A stretch of 64,000 bases of DNA from an uncultured Alphaproteobacteria bacterium. GTDB taxonomy: Bacteria > Pseudomonadota > Alphaproteobacteria > HIMB59 > GCA-002718135. Shown piece after piece: positions 17,840-26,049 of this stretch (position 1 is its first letter; the number at the start of each line of letters is the position of its first letter). Where the stretch lies: assembly GCA_902612805.1 (NCBI GenBank), contig CACMEY010000006.1, positions 36,036 to 100,035 on the forward strand, in the 5' to 3' direction. The position numbers and the translations under genes are program-made. The notes under the pieces were generated by a model. The model was not told the origin of the DNA, did no database searches, and saw only the letters and a list, made by a program, of their open reading frames with translations.

Positions 17840-19417
17840 ATGGAAAAAATATTATCAATAAAAAACTTAAGTATAGCCTTTAATAAACATAACTACGTCG
17901 TTAAAAATATAAATATTGATGTACTAAAAGGTAAGACTACAGCAATAGTTGGAGAATCTGGGTCAGGTAAAACATTATCTGCTCTAAGCATATTGAAATT
18001 ATTACCTAATGGAGCCAGCATTAAGGAAGGAGAAATAAACTATAATGATAAAAATTTATTAAATTTAAGTCAAAAAGAAATTCAAAATATAAGAGGAAAT
18101 AAAATTTCAACAATATTTCAAGAACCAATGACAAGTTTAAACCCTCTGCATACAATAAATAAGCAAATTGAAGAAATTATTACAACTCATAATACATTAA
18201 CTAAAAAAGAAGCTAAAAAACGAACTATTAAATTACTAAATGAAGTTGGCCTTAGTGATATATCATCAAGGCCAAAAATATATCCATATGAATTATCTGG
18301 AGGACAGAGACAAAGAGCTATGATTGCAATGAGTATTGCGAATAAGCCAGATGTGTTAATAGCTGATGAACCAACTACAGCTTTAGATGTAACGATCCAG
18401 TTACAAATCTTAGAGTTACTTCAGAATATTCAAAAACAAATGGGTATGTCTATGGTTTTTATAAGCCATGATCTCTCTGTTGTGAAAAAATTATCAGATT
18501 ACATATATGTTATGAAAAATGGTAAAGTAATTGAATTTGGGACAAAAGAAAAAATATTTAATAATCCTCAACATGAATATACTAAAGAATTAGTGTCCAA
18601 TCAAAGTAACATTAAAGGAAATAACAATCAAAAAAGTGAATCGATAATAAATATTAAAGACCTAAACGTTTGGTATCCTATAAAAAAAGGATTGCTTAAA
18701 AGAACAATTGATCATGTAAAGGCAATTAACAATGTTAGCTTTAATTTAAAAATTGGAGAAACTATTGGAATTGTAGGTGAATCTGGCTCAGGAAAAACTT
18801 CACTTATTTTGGCAATTCTAAAATTAATACAATCTAGAGGAGAAATAATAATAAATAAAAAAAATTTAAATAACTTAAATAAAAACGAGGTTTTAGATTT
18901 AAGAAAAGATATTCAAGTTGTATTTCAAGACCCGTTCTCATCCTTAAGTCCTAGAATGAATATTGAAGATATTATATCAGAAGGTTTAATGGTTCATTAT
19001 CCTAAAATAAGTTTAAGAGTAAAAAGAAAAAAATTAAAAAATATGCTAGAAAAAGTTGGTTTAGAATATGAAAATACAATAGAAAAATATCCTCATGAAT
19101 TTTCTGGTGGTCAACGACAAAGAATCGCAATCGCTAGAGCTTTAATTTTAGAACCTAAAATTCTAATTTTAGATGAACCGACTTCTGCTTTGGATGTAAC
19201 AATTCAGAATCAAATATTAAGTTTGTTAAATAATTTACAAAAAGAATTAGACTTAAGTTATATTTTTATAAGTCATGATATGCGGGTTATAAGAGCTATT
19301 GCTAATAAAATAATTGTATTAAAAGATGGTTTAATTGTAGAAGAAAATAATAGTAAAGATATTTTTATTTCACCTAAATCAGAATATACAAAGAAATTAA
19401 TAGCTTCAGTAATATAA
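17840..19417 (+). CDS. yejF: ABC peptide importer fused ATPase YejF
   Basis: The protein has 525 residues and is a tandem of two ABC ATPase domains. Each half has the Walker A GESGSGKT (about residues 38-45 and 313-320), a signature LSGGQRQRAM or FSGGQRQRIA, and Walker B ending DEPT. Both nucleotide sites look intact. The length matches the fused YejF type. Its stop is followed at once by the ATG of the TPR-methyltransferase gene, with no spacer. Confidence 0.94.
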   Translation: MEKILSIKNLSIAFNKHNYVVKNINIDVLKGKTTAIVGESGSGKTLSALSILKLLPNGASIKEGEINYNDKNLLNLSQKEIQNIRGNKISTIFQEPMTSLNPLHTINKQIEEIITTHNTLTKKEAKKRTIKLLNEVGLSDISSRPKIYPYELSGGQRQRAMIAMSIANKPDVLIADEPTTALDVTIQLQILELLQNIQKQMGMSMVFISHDLSVVKKLSDYIYVMKNGKVIEFGTKEKIFNNPQHEYTKELVSNQSNIKGNNNQKSESIINIKDLNVWYPIKKGLLKRTIDHVKAINNVSFNLKIGETIGIVGESGSGKTSLILAILKLIQSRGEIIINKKNLNNLNKNEVLDLRKDIQVVFQDPFSSLSPRMNIEDIISEGLMVHYPKISLRVKRKKLKNMLEKVGLEYENTIEKYPHEFSGGQRQRIAIARALILEPKILILDEPTSALDVTIQNQILSLLNNLQKELDLSYIFISHDMRVIRAIANKIIVLKDGLIVEENNSKDIFISPKSEYTKKLIASVI

Positions 19418-21394
19418 ATGATTAAACACGAACCTGATAAAGATGTAATTGAAAAGATAATATTCTTATTTAATAAAAAAAAATATTTAGAAGCTCTCGA
19501 TTTATCGGATAAAATTATTAACAAATACCCTAATTCAATATTAATAAATAATATTTTAGGAGTAATTCATACTGAGTTAAAAAATTACACTTTTGCAAAA
19601 AATCTATTTATAAAAGTTATAAATTTAAATCCAAAATATAACGATGGATATTATAATCTAGCAAATATTTATAACAAAATTGGTGAAGAAGATAATGCAA
19701 TCAAAAATTATGAAAGAGTAATAGAATTAGATAAAGGTTATTATAAGGCTTACAACAACTTAGGAAATATATTTAGAAAAAGAAATTTAAATAAAAAAGC
19801 CCTTGAATATTATATATTAACATTAAACATAAACCCTAATTATATCAGAGGGTTTTATAATTTAGCAGGTGTTCTTCAACATTTCATATTAGATGAGAAA
19901 AATAAATATATAAATAAATTTTTTTTATATCTTCTTGAAAATAGAACAATTGTTAGACCAAATGCTATAGCTACAAATGTAATAAATGGTTTATTTTTAA
20001 ATACAAATTTAAAAGATAATTTTTCTTTGATAGAAAATATAAACTTTCCAAAAAATTTGAATAAAATTATAGAAGGTTTAAATGAGAATAAACTTTTGTT
20101 ACAATTTATGAAAGTTTGTCCTATACCTAATTATTATTTTGAAAAAAATTTTATAAAAATAAGAAACGAAATTTTAAATCAAATCTATAATTTAAATTTT
20201 AAAAAAATTTATTTAAATTTCTTAGTTGCATTATCAGCACAATGTTTTTTAAATGAATATGTATATTCAGAAACAAATGAAGAAATTTTTAAAGTTAATA
20301 AAATTAACGAAAGAATAAAAAATAATATCAATACAAAAAAAATAAATGAATTAGAAATACTTATTTTATCTTGTTATTCTCCATTACATAGCTTTGATTG
20401 GTCTAGTAAAATAGATCCTTCAAATGAATTAAAGGAAACATTTATATTACAATATGAAGATTATAATGAAGAAAAAGAATATACTAAAAAAATAAAATCA
20501 ATTTCAGAGATTAATGATAGTATTTCAATAAAAGTTAAAAATCAATATGAAGAAAATCCATATCCTAGATGGACTAATCTTGGTTTAAGTATTGAGCCTA
20601 GACATATAAAAGAAGTAATTGAGGACATAAATTTAAACGTAGATATAAAAAAAATAAATTTTTCTAAAAATGTAGAAATTTTAATTGCTGGATGTGGAAC
20701 TGGACAACACGCAATAACTACAGCGTCTAAATATAAAAATGCTGAAATTTTTGCATTAGATCTAAGTTTTAATAGTTTAGCCTATGCAAAAAGAAAAGCT
20801 AAAGAACTAAAGTGTGAAAATATAAATTTTTTTCAAGGAGATTTGTTAAGTTTAAAAAAAGTAAACAAAAAATTTGATATAATAGAATCTGTTGGTGTTC
20901 TGCATCATATGGCTGATCCACTAATAGGATGGGCAACCTTGACTAATTGTTTAAAAAAAGATGGTTTAATGTTAATTGGATTATATAGTGAGAAAGCTAG
21001 GGGTAATATTGCGAATGTAAGAAAAACAATAAATAATCTAAAAATCAAAACTACAAAAAAAAATATTATTAATTTTAGAAAAGATATTTTTGAAAAAAAT
21101 AATCCACAATGGGAAACTATAAAGCATAGCCCAGATTTTTATTCAACAAGTGGAGTAAGAGATTTATTATTTCATATTCAAGAGCATAGGTTTACAATTG
21201 ATATAATAAGAAAAAAGATGAAAAAATTAGGTTTAGTTTTTTTGGGTTTTGAAGATACATATGTTTTAGAAAGATTTAAAAAAAATTATGATAATAATGA
21301 AGATCTTTACAATTTAGATACATGGATAGAATTTGAAAAGAAAAATCCAAGGATATTTTCAGGAATGTATCAATTCTGGTGTAAAAAAATATAA
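19418..21394 (+). CDS. TPR-repeat protein fused to a class I SAM-dependent methyltransferase
   Basis: The protein has 658 residues. Residues about 10-160 hold four or five tetratricopeptide repeats (for example YYNLANIYNKIGEEDNAIKNYERVIEL). A middle Lys/Asn/Ile-rich part follows, then the segment QYEENPYPRW near residue 377, and a Rossmann methyltransferase with motif I ILIAGCGTGQ (about residue 421), FALDLS and the post-I strand ESVGVLHHMADP. The TPR part probably binds the protein target or a partner. The substrate is unknown. It starts directly after the yejF stop, so it is part of that transcript. Confidence 0.85.
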   Translation: MIKHEPDKDVIEKIIFLFNKKKYLEALDLSDKIINKYPNSILINNILGVIHTELKNYTFAKNLFIKVINLNPKYNDGYYNLANIYNKIGEEDNAIKNYERVIELDKGYYKAYNNLGNIFRKRNLNKKALEYYILTLNINPNYIRGFYNLAGVLQHFILDEKNKYINKFFLYLLENRTIVRPNAIATNVINGLFLNTNLKDNFSLIENINFPKNLNKIIEGLNENKLLLQFMKVCPIPNYYFEKNFIKIRNEILNQIYNLNFKKIYLNFLVALSAQCFLNEYVYSETNEEIFKVNKINERIKNNINTKKINELEILILSCYSPLHSFDWSSKIDPSNELKETFILQYEDYNEEKEYTKKIKSISEINDSISIKVKNQYEENPYPRWTNLGLSIEPRHIKEVIEDINLNVDIKKINFSKNVEILIAGCGTGQHAITTASKYKNAEIFALDLSFNSLAYAKRKAKELKCENINFFQGDLLSLKKVNKKFDIIESVGVLHHMADPLIGWATLTNCLKKDGLMLIGLYSEKARGNIANVRKTINNLKIKTTKKNIINFRKDIFEKNNPQWETIKHSPDFYSTSGVRDLLFHIQEHRFTIDIIRKKMKKLGLVFLGFEDTYVLERFKKNYDNNEDLYNLDTWIEFEKKNPRIFSGMYQFWCKKI

Positions 21395-21460
21395 TATTTT
21401 TTAAGTTTTAATTATGTTTATCATTAGACAAAATCGATTATAAAACTGTAAAAAAATATT

Positions 21461-21586
21461 GTGAAAAAAATATTTATTACAATTTTTGTTTGCTTATTTA
21501 TTTTTTTGAATTATGGCTGCAATACAATAGCTGGAACAGCAAAGGGTATTGTTGAGGATATTAAAAGTGTAGTACCAGGTGTTTAA
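21461..21586 (+). CDS. Entericidin-like small lipoprotein, 41 aa
   Basis: This reading frame starts at GTG and encodes a lysine-started hydrophobic signal followed by a cysteine at residue 20 in LNYGCNT, a fair lipobox. The mature part, CNTIAGTAKGIVEDIKSV, follows the entericidin pattern CNTxxGxGxDI. Entericidins are tiny lipoproteins described in enterobacteria as an antidote and bacteriolytic-toxin pair. The stop overlaps the start of the next, similar gene by one base (TAATG). The start has no strong ribosome binding site, so the gene is supported mainly by the motif and by its paralogue next door. Confidence 0.7.
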   Translation: MKKIFITIFVCLFIFLNYGCNTIAGTAKGIVEDIKSVVPGV

Positions 21587-21744
21587 TGAATAAATTACTA
21601 GTTTTTTTTATTTGCTTTGCCCTAATAGGCTGTAATACAGTTGTTGGATCTGTAAAAGGAATTGGTAGAGATATGAAAGCAGCTACAATTTATACTAGAG
21701 ATGCATTTACTGGAAATCCTATATCAGACCAGAATTCAAAATAG
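21586..21744 (+). CDS. Entericidin-like small lipoprotein, 52 aa
   Basis: MNKLLVFFICFALIGCNTV is a clear lipoprotein signal with the lipobox ALIGC (Cys16), and the mature start CNTVVGSVKGIGRDM matches the entericidin consensus better than the upstream copy. A short tail (TRDAFTGNPISDQNSK) extends past the usual end. It is translationally coupled to the 41-residue copy, and the pair follows the TPR-methyltransferase gene by 66 bases. Whether the pair acts as toxin and antidote or as structural envelope lipoproteins is unknown. Confidence 0.78.
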   Translation: MNKLLVFFICFALIGCNTVVGSVKGIGRDMKAATIYTRDAFTGNPISDQNSK

Positions 21745-21762
21745 TTAGTTTTAAACAAATCT

Positions 21763-22464
21763 CTAATATAGATTAAATTTATTTTCTTTAAAAAATTTAT
21801 CAACATAAATTGCTGTAGGCCTTACATATGAATGGAGCAAATAATTTAGATTTTCTAAAAATTCACTAACTTCGTTTTTTTTGTTATACTCAAAATTATG
21901 TATTTCAATAGAAATTACTAAAGGATGATATTTTTTGAAATCAAAGTTTCTAATAATATTAAAATCTTGAAACTCTAAATCTATATTTAAATAATATAAT
22001 TTTTCTAAATCTTTCTCATAATTTTTGATTACATTGTTAAGAATAGAAGTTCTGATTTTAATTGATTCCTTTTTTTTGTCTACACTTTCTAAACTGCTTA
22101 CAATTCTATTAGTGGCAGGTCTGTCTCTATCAAAAATATAATAATTTTCACTTTCTTCATTAGAAAGGTAAGAAAAAATATTTTTATCTAATGGTCTTAT
22201 TTTTTCTGAAATTTCAATCATTTCTTTATTTCCATCAATACTTACTCCTCGCCATCCTCTTAAATAGAGAAGAAAGGTGTTTGAAAAATGAATTGGATGA
22301 AAAGATCCTAGATCTAAAAAATTACCATAAGATATTTTAGATAGTAATTTATTAATAATTAAATCCTCACCAAATTGAGCAAAGCTTGATTTACAAAATT
22401 TTGAATTTAGTAAATTATTATATTCTAATTCTTTTATTAATTGTTTTAAAATATAATTGTACAT
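21763..22464 (-). CDS. FkbM-family methyltransferase-like protein
   Basis: The protein has 233 residues. The N-terminal AQFGEDLII and the SAM-binding strand GNFLDLGSFHPIHFSNT followed by LRGWRGVSIDG match the FkbM-type methyltransferases found in O-antigen and exopolysaccharide clusters. A plausible job is O-methylation of a sugar in a surface glycan. It is convergent with the lipoprotein pair and lies next to the tRNA-Ser gene at the edge of a glycosylation patch. The sugar target is unknown. Confidence 0.82.
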   Translation of the reverse strand: MYNYILKQLIKELEYNNLLNSKFCKSSFAQFGEDLIINKLLSKISYGNFLDLGSFHPIHFSNTFLLYLRGWRGVSIDGNKEMIEISEKIRPLDKNIFSYLSNEESENYYIFDRDRPATNRIVSSLESVDKKKESIKIRTSILNNVIKNYEKDLEKLYYLNIDLEFQDFNIIRNFDFKKYHPLVISIEIHNFEYNKKNEVSEFLENLNYLLHSYVRPTAIYVDKFFKENKFNLY

Positions 22465-22510
22465 AAAATTATTAAGCTTATATAACCCATGTTTTTGGTT
22501 ACAACATTAA

Positions 22511-22531
22511 TAAAACAGCTTTTCTGTTTTA
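22511..22531 (-). terminator. Putative intrinsic terminator of tRNA-Ser
   Basis: TAAAACAG (22511-22518) pairs with CTGTTTTA (22524-22531) around a five-base loop, 13 bases past the 3' end of the tRNA gene on the minus strand; the stem ends in a TTTTATT stretch. The stem is A+T-rich, so the prediction is moderate. Confidence 0.5.
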
Positions 22532-22544
22532 ATATAGAAATTTA

Positions 22545-22634
22545 TGGCGGAGAGAGAGGGATTCGAACCCTCGGTAGTATTGCTACTACACACGCTTTCC
22601 AAGCGTGCTGATTAAACCGCTCTCACATCTCTCC
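22545..22634 (-). tRNA. tRNA-Ser (anticodon GGA)
   Basis: The minus strand folds as a class II tRNA of 90 bases. The acceptor GGAGAGA pairs with TCTCTCC, followed by discriminator G and an encoded CCA. The anticodon loop CTTGGAAAG has GGA in the middle, the T-loop is GGTTCGAATCC, and a long variable arm is present (GTAGTAGCAATACTAC), as expected for serine. It reads UCC and UCU codons. It stands alone between the FkbM-like and SGNH hydrolase genes. Confidence 0.97.
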
Positions 22635-22705
22635 AATTAAAAATTATAATTTAACACAACTAAATAATTGTTAACAGGGTTTGTTTAAAGACTAATTTAA
22701 AAAAA

Positions 22706-23755
22706 TTATAATTCCTTATTAAAAAAAAATGCTAAGGACTCACCAATTTTTAAAGATCCAGAAGGTGAAGTATGTATTCCATCATAAAAATCAATTTGAT
22801 CTATAAAATTAATATTATCATGAAGATTAAAACAAATTAAATTTTTTTCTTTGCAAATTTTTAAAGTAAACGAATTGACAATTTCTAAATATGGATTTAA
22901 CCAATGGTTATTTGAGATTTTTTGTGTAGATAATATTAAAGTTGAATCATAAATTTTGTTTATCTCAATTATGTCTATAATATTTTTTTTATAATAGTTG
23001 TAAAAATTGTTAAGATAATAAGAATCTAAAACTATATCTTTAGATGGTGATTTAGTAAAATATGCATCAAAATATTTTGGTTTATTTTTATAATTAATTC
23101 TATATTTTCTTGAAAGAATATTGCCCTTAATGACTAAATATAAAGAATGTATAGCACTATTATTCTTTATATATTGAATTGTATTACTAAAAAATTTTTC
23201 ATTTTTTATTAAATCTCTATTTGAAGCATTTATTATTCTGCCTTTAGAAAAGTCGTGTTGCTTTTTCATATTTTCAACCAAAAACAATGCATCATTAATT
23301 CCAAGATAAACAATCATAAACTTTGGTTTTAACTCTTTAAATCTAGAAAACCATAGTCTATACAAATTCTTATGCCCATAAGAAGTCTGGCCTCCAATAC
23401 CTGCGTTAAGAACTTGATAATTTTTGTTAATTTTTTTTTCAAAAACTTTTGTCCAAATTAATTTATCATCTATTTCTCTTTCTTCAGTTGTACTACCTCC
23501 CAGAATTAAAATTTCAATTTCATTCAGAGAATAATTATTAGCTCGAAATCCATTCTTGTCTCTTGTATAAATCGCTATGTTATTTGATACATAAGGAAGA
23601 CTTTCCATAATATTAGTTTGTTGTTTAGGAATTAGTAAATTATTAAAATTTGAAGATCTATAAAGCCAAGTTCCAAATACTAATTCAATAATAATAAGAC
23701 CAGTAAGTAAAACAGTTAAATTTATAATTATAGTATTCAAATATTTTCTTAACAT
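22706..23755 (-). CDS. SGNH/GDSL-type hydrolase, membrane-anchored
   Basis: The protein has 349 residues with one N-terminal membrane helix (about residues 9-28) and an extracytoplasmic SGNH domain. Block I is ILGGSTTEE (catalytic Ser), the Asn block is YLGINDALF, and the final block is DGIHTSPSG with the Asp-His pair. Such proteins act as acyl-esterases or acetylesterases on polysaccharides and lipids. The position between tRNA-Ser and a GT22-like gene suggests surface-glycan editing. The substrate is not known. A 9-bp inverted repeat lies two bases before the start codon. Confidence 0.82.
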   Translation of the reverse strand: MLRKYLNTIIINLTVLLTGLIIIELVFGTWLYRSSNFNNLLIPKQQTNIMESLPYVSNNIAIYTRDKNGFRANNYSLNEIEILILGGSTTEEREIDDKLIWTKVFEKKINKNYQVLNAGIGGQTSYGHKNLYRLWFSRFKELKPKFMIVYLGINDALFLVENMKKQHDFSKGRIINASNRDLIKNEKFFSNTIQYIKNNSAIHSLYLVIKGNILSRKYRINYKNKPKYFDAYFTKSPSKDIVLDSYYLNNFYNYYKKNIIDIIEINKIYDSTLILSTQKISNNHWLNPYLEIVNSFTLKICKEKNLICFNLHDNINFIDQIDFYDGIHTSPSGSLKIGESLAFFFNKEL

Positions 23756-23757
23756 AA

Positions 23758-23783
23758 AGTTATATTAATATAAGAATATAACT
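23758..23783. promoter_or_regulatory. Inverted repeat abutting the SGNH hydrolase start
   Basis: AGTTATATT (23758-23766) and AATATAACT (23775-23783) are perfect 9-bp arms around an 8-base spacer, ending two bases upstream of the hydrolase ATG on the minus strand. In RNA it would form a hairpin over the ribosome entry site; in DNA it could be an operator. The arms are almost all A/T, so chance is a real alternative. Confidence 0.35.
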
Positions 23784-23846
23784 ATTAGAAATCTATTAAT
23801 ATTTTTTTTAAGTGCTCTTCCTAATCTATGTTGCATTTATCTAAAA

Positions 23847-25274
23847 TTAATTACACCGAAAGATATACCAATTAAAGTTTCTTTCTCTCCATACTTTAAA
23901 TTGGTTTAAAAATTTAGGATATACTGAATACATAAGTTTGCATTTTTCTATATTTTGGATTTTAATATAAGAATTATAATTACGAGCAATAATAACATAC
24001 TTATTAAGATTTTTTTCATTATTATATTTAGAAATTTTAGGAATTTCGTTAGTATAAATTTTTGGCTCTAAGTGATCAGTTATATATGGATTATCATCAT
24101 AGTAGAATACTTTACTAGTTTCTTTCTCATTATAATATAAGTATTCATAAACTTTAACTTGTTCAGTTGCAGGTATAAATAAAATAACATAAAATAAAAT
24201 ATTAAAAGATAAGGTTAAATTTATTAAGAATTTTTTTGCAAAAAATAAGTCAGTATTACTAAAAAAATAACTGATAAAAAATGGTGCAAAAATTAAAATT
24301 GGAAATAAAAATCGCAATTCTTTATGTGTTAATAAAGATAATATTATTATTACAGGTAAGGTAATAAATGTTATTATGTTTTTAAATTCTTTTAACCAAA
24401 AAAATATAATGGATATCAATATTATTATATTTACAGGTGGAAAAAAACCTTCCAAATAAAGCTTAAGATGATACCACCAAGGCTCTCTTCCAAATGATGC
24501 AAACCATTTTGATACAAAGTTGGCATGATAAAATTGATAAAAAGTATTATTGTAAAAACCATATCCAAAAAAATCAACTATTAGACTAGAAAGAAGGACG
24601 AGAATTATAATTAATGAATTCAATATTACATATTTAAAATTTGTATAATTGAATTTAGTAAAAAAAAACCACAAAAAAATAAAAAATACTGATAGTACAA
24701 TTTGATATCTGAGTACTATAGATAAACCTAAACATATTCCTGAAATTGCTAACAAAAGATATTTTTGTTTATATTCATCACTCGAAATAAACTTATCAAA
24801 AAGTACCATTCCAAAAATCAACAAAGATATAGATAAATTTTCTGATGAGGTTCTTGCATGAAGAAAAGCATAAAACCAAAAAGTAAAAATAATTATTTTC
24901 GATAAATTGTTATCAATATTGAATTTAAATTTTACATGATTATAGAGGTAATTAATACTTACAAAACCTACTATTGAAGTAACTAATTTCAGTATAAAAA
25001 CAATTATGAACGGATTAACTATATTTAAATTGTATAAAATTTTTGTTACTGCAAAATAAAAATAGGGATGAACCCATGATCTAATCCTATAATTAAATTC
25101 CCATGCTAATTTATTTTCAATTCCTAGAAGCTTCTCTAAAGGTCCAATTACTTGAAAGTGCTCATCAGAATTATAGTAACCTACAGTAAAATATGCAGCT
25201 ATAAAATGAAGTATTAATCCAAAAAAAATAAACCATTTAGTATTTATATTGTTGGAAAAATAAAAATTATACAT
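23847..25274 (-). CDS. Polytopic glycosyltransferase, GT22-like (Alg9/PIG-B type mannosyltransferase family)
   Basis: The protein has 475 residues and many membrane helices. The first periplasmic loop has YYNSDEHFQVIGPLEKL followed by WEFNYRIRSWVHPYFY, closely following the GT22 pattern of eukaryotic ER mannosyltransferases (acidic pair, then IRS and HP). GT22 enzymes use a polyprenyl-phosphate mannose donor on the outer face of the membrane. The divergent neighbour at 25319 is a DPM1-like GT2 that could make such a donor. A GT39 or GT83 assignment is the main alternative. Confidence 0.75.
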   Translation of the reverse strand: MYNFYFSNNINTKWFIFFGLILHFIAAYFTVGYYNSDEHFQVIGPLEKLLGIENKLAWEFNYRIRSWVHPYFYFAVTKILYNLNIVNPFIIVFILKLVTSIVGFVSINYLYNHVKFKFNIDNNLSKIIIFTFWFYAFLHARTSSENLSISLLIFGMVLFDKFISSDEYKQKYLLLAISGICLGLSIVLRYQIVLSVFFIFLWFFFTKFNYTNFKYVILNSLIIILVLLSSLIVDFFGYGFYNNTFYQFYHANFVSKWFASFGREPWWYHLKLYLEGFFPPVNIIILISIIFFWLKEFKNIITFITLPVIIILSLLTHKELRFLFPILIFAPFFISYFFSNTDLFFAKKFLINLTLSFNILFYVILFIPATEQVKVYEYLYYNEKETSKVFYYDDNPYITDHLEPKIYTNEIPKISKYNNEKNLNKYVIIARNYNSYIKIQNIEKCKLMYSVYPKFLNQFKVWRERNFNWYIFRCN

Positions 25275-25318
25275 AATAAAATATTTAGAATATACCTAAA
25301 TCAAATATTTACAAATCA

Positions 25319-26014
25319 ATGATTACTTTTTTAGTACCGACATTTAATGAAAGAAAAAATATATATATATTTATTAATACAATTAATAGACTCAATTTGA
25401 AATTAGATCACAATATTTTATTTATTGATGATAACTCTAATGATGGTACCATTGAAGAATTAATTAGGGCTAAAAAAGAATTTTATAATATTGATTATAT
25501 AATAAGAAATGAGAAAAAAAGAGATTTAACACAATCTTTAGTATTTGGAATAAATTATTTAAAAGAAAAATATACTTTAATAATGGATTGCGATTTACAG
25601 CATGACTATGAGAAAATAGAAATATTGATTAAAAATATCACTGAGAATAACTTTGACTTAGTTATTGGTTCAAGGTTCATTAAAGATGGTCAAAATATTT
25701 CAATGAATAAAAGAAGGGTATTAGAATCAAAATTAGGTATATTACTTTGTAGGTTGATTGGGATTAGTACTGTAATGGATCCATTAAGTGGTTTTTTTAT
25801 AATAAAGACAAATCTTTTAAAAAAAATAAAAAATAAAATTAAAACTCGTGGTTTTAAAATACTATTAACAATTCTTTATTTGCTCAGAAATAAATTAGAA
25901 TATAAAGAATTGCCAATTAAATTTAATAAAAGAGTTTATGAAAAAAGTAAGTTAAATTTGAAAGTTAAAATTTTATTTTTAGAGCAGATTGTAAAATTAA
26001 AATTTAGTTTATAG
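25319..26014 (+). CDS. GT2 glycosyltransferase resembling dolichyl/polyprenyl-phosphate mannose synthase (DPM1-like)
   Basis: The protein has 231 residues with no clear membrane helix, like soluble-type DPM1. Motifs are VPTFNERKNI, FIDDNSNDGT, MDCDLQHDYEKIE (the catalytic Asp cluster), VIGSRFIKDG and the DPM1-type MDPLSGFFIIK. It probably transfers a sugar from a GDP- or UDP-donor to undecaprenyl phosphate. The gene is divergent from the GT22-like membrane enzyme, with 44 bases between them, suggesting a donor-user pair. The actual sugar is not known. Confidence 0.82.
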   Translation: MITFLVPTFNERKNIYIFINTINRLNLKLDHNILFIDDNSNDGTIEELIRAKKEFYNIDYIIRNEKKRDLTQSLVFGINYLKEKYTLIMDCDLQHDYEKIEILIKNITENNFDLVIGSRFIKDGQNISMNKRRVLESKLGILLCRLIGISTVMDPLSGFFIIKTNLLKKIKNKIKTRGFKILLTILYLLRNKLEYKELPIKFNKRVYEKSKLNLKVKILFLEQIVKLKFSL

Positions 26015-26049
26015 AATTATAAATTAATTTATTTTTGTTTTTTTAAAAT

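Noticed and set aside
22545..22634. tRNA-Ser as an integration site of a genomic island
   Set aside because: No integrase gene and no repeated tRNA 3' end were seen nearby.
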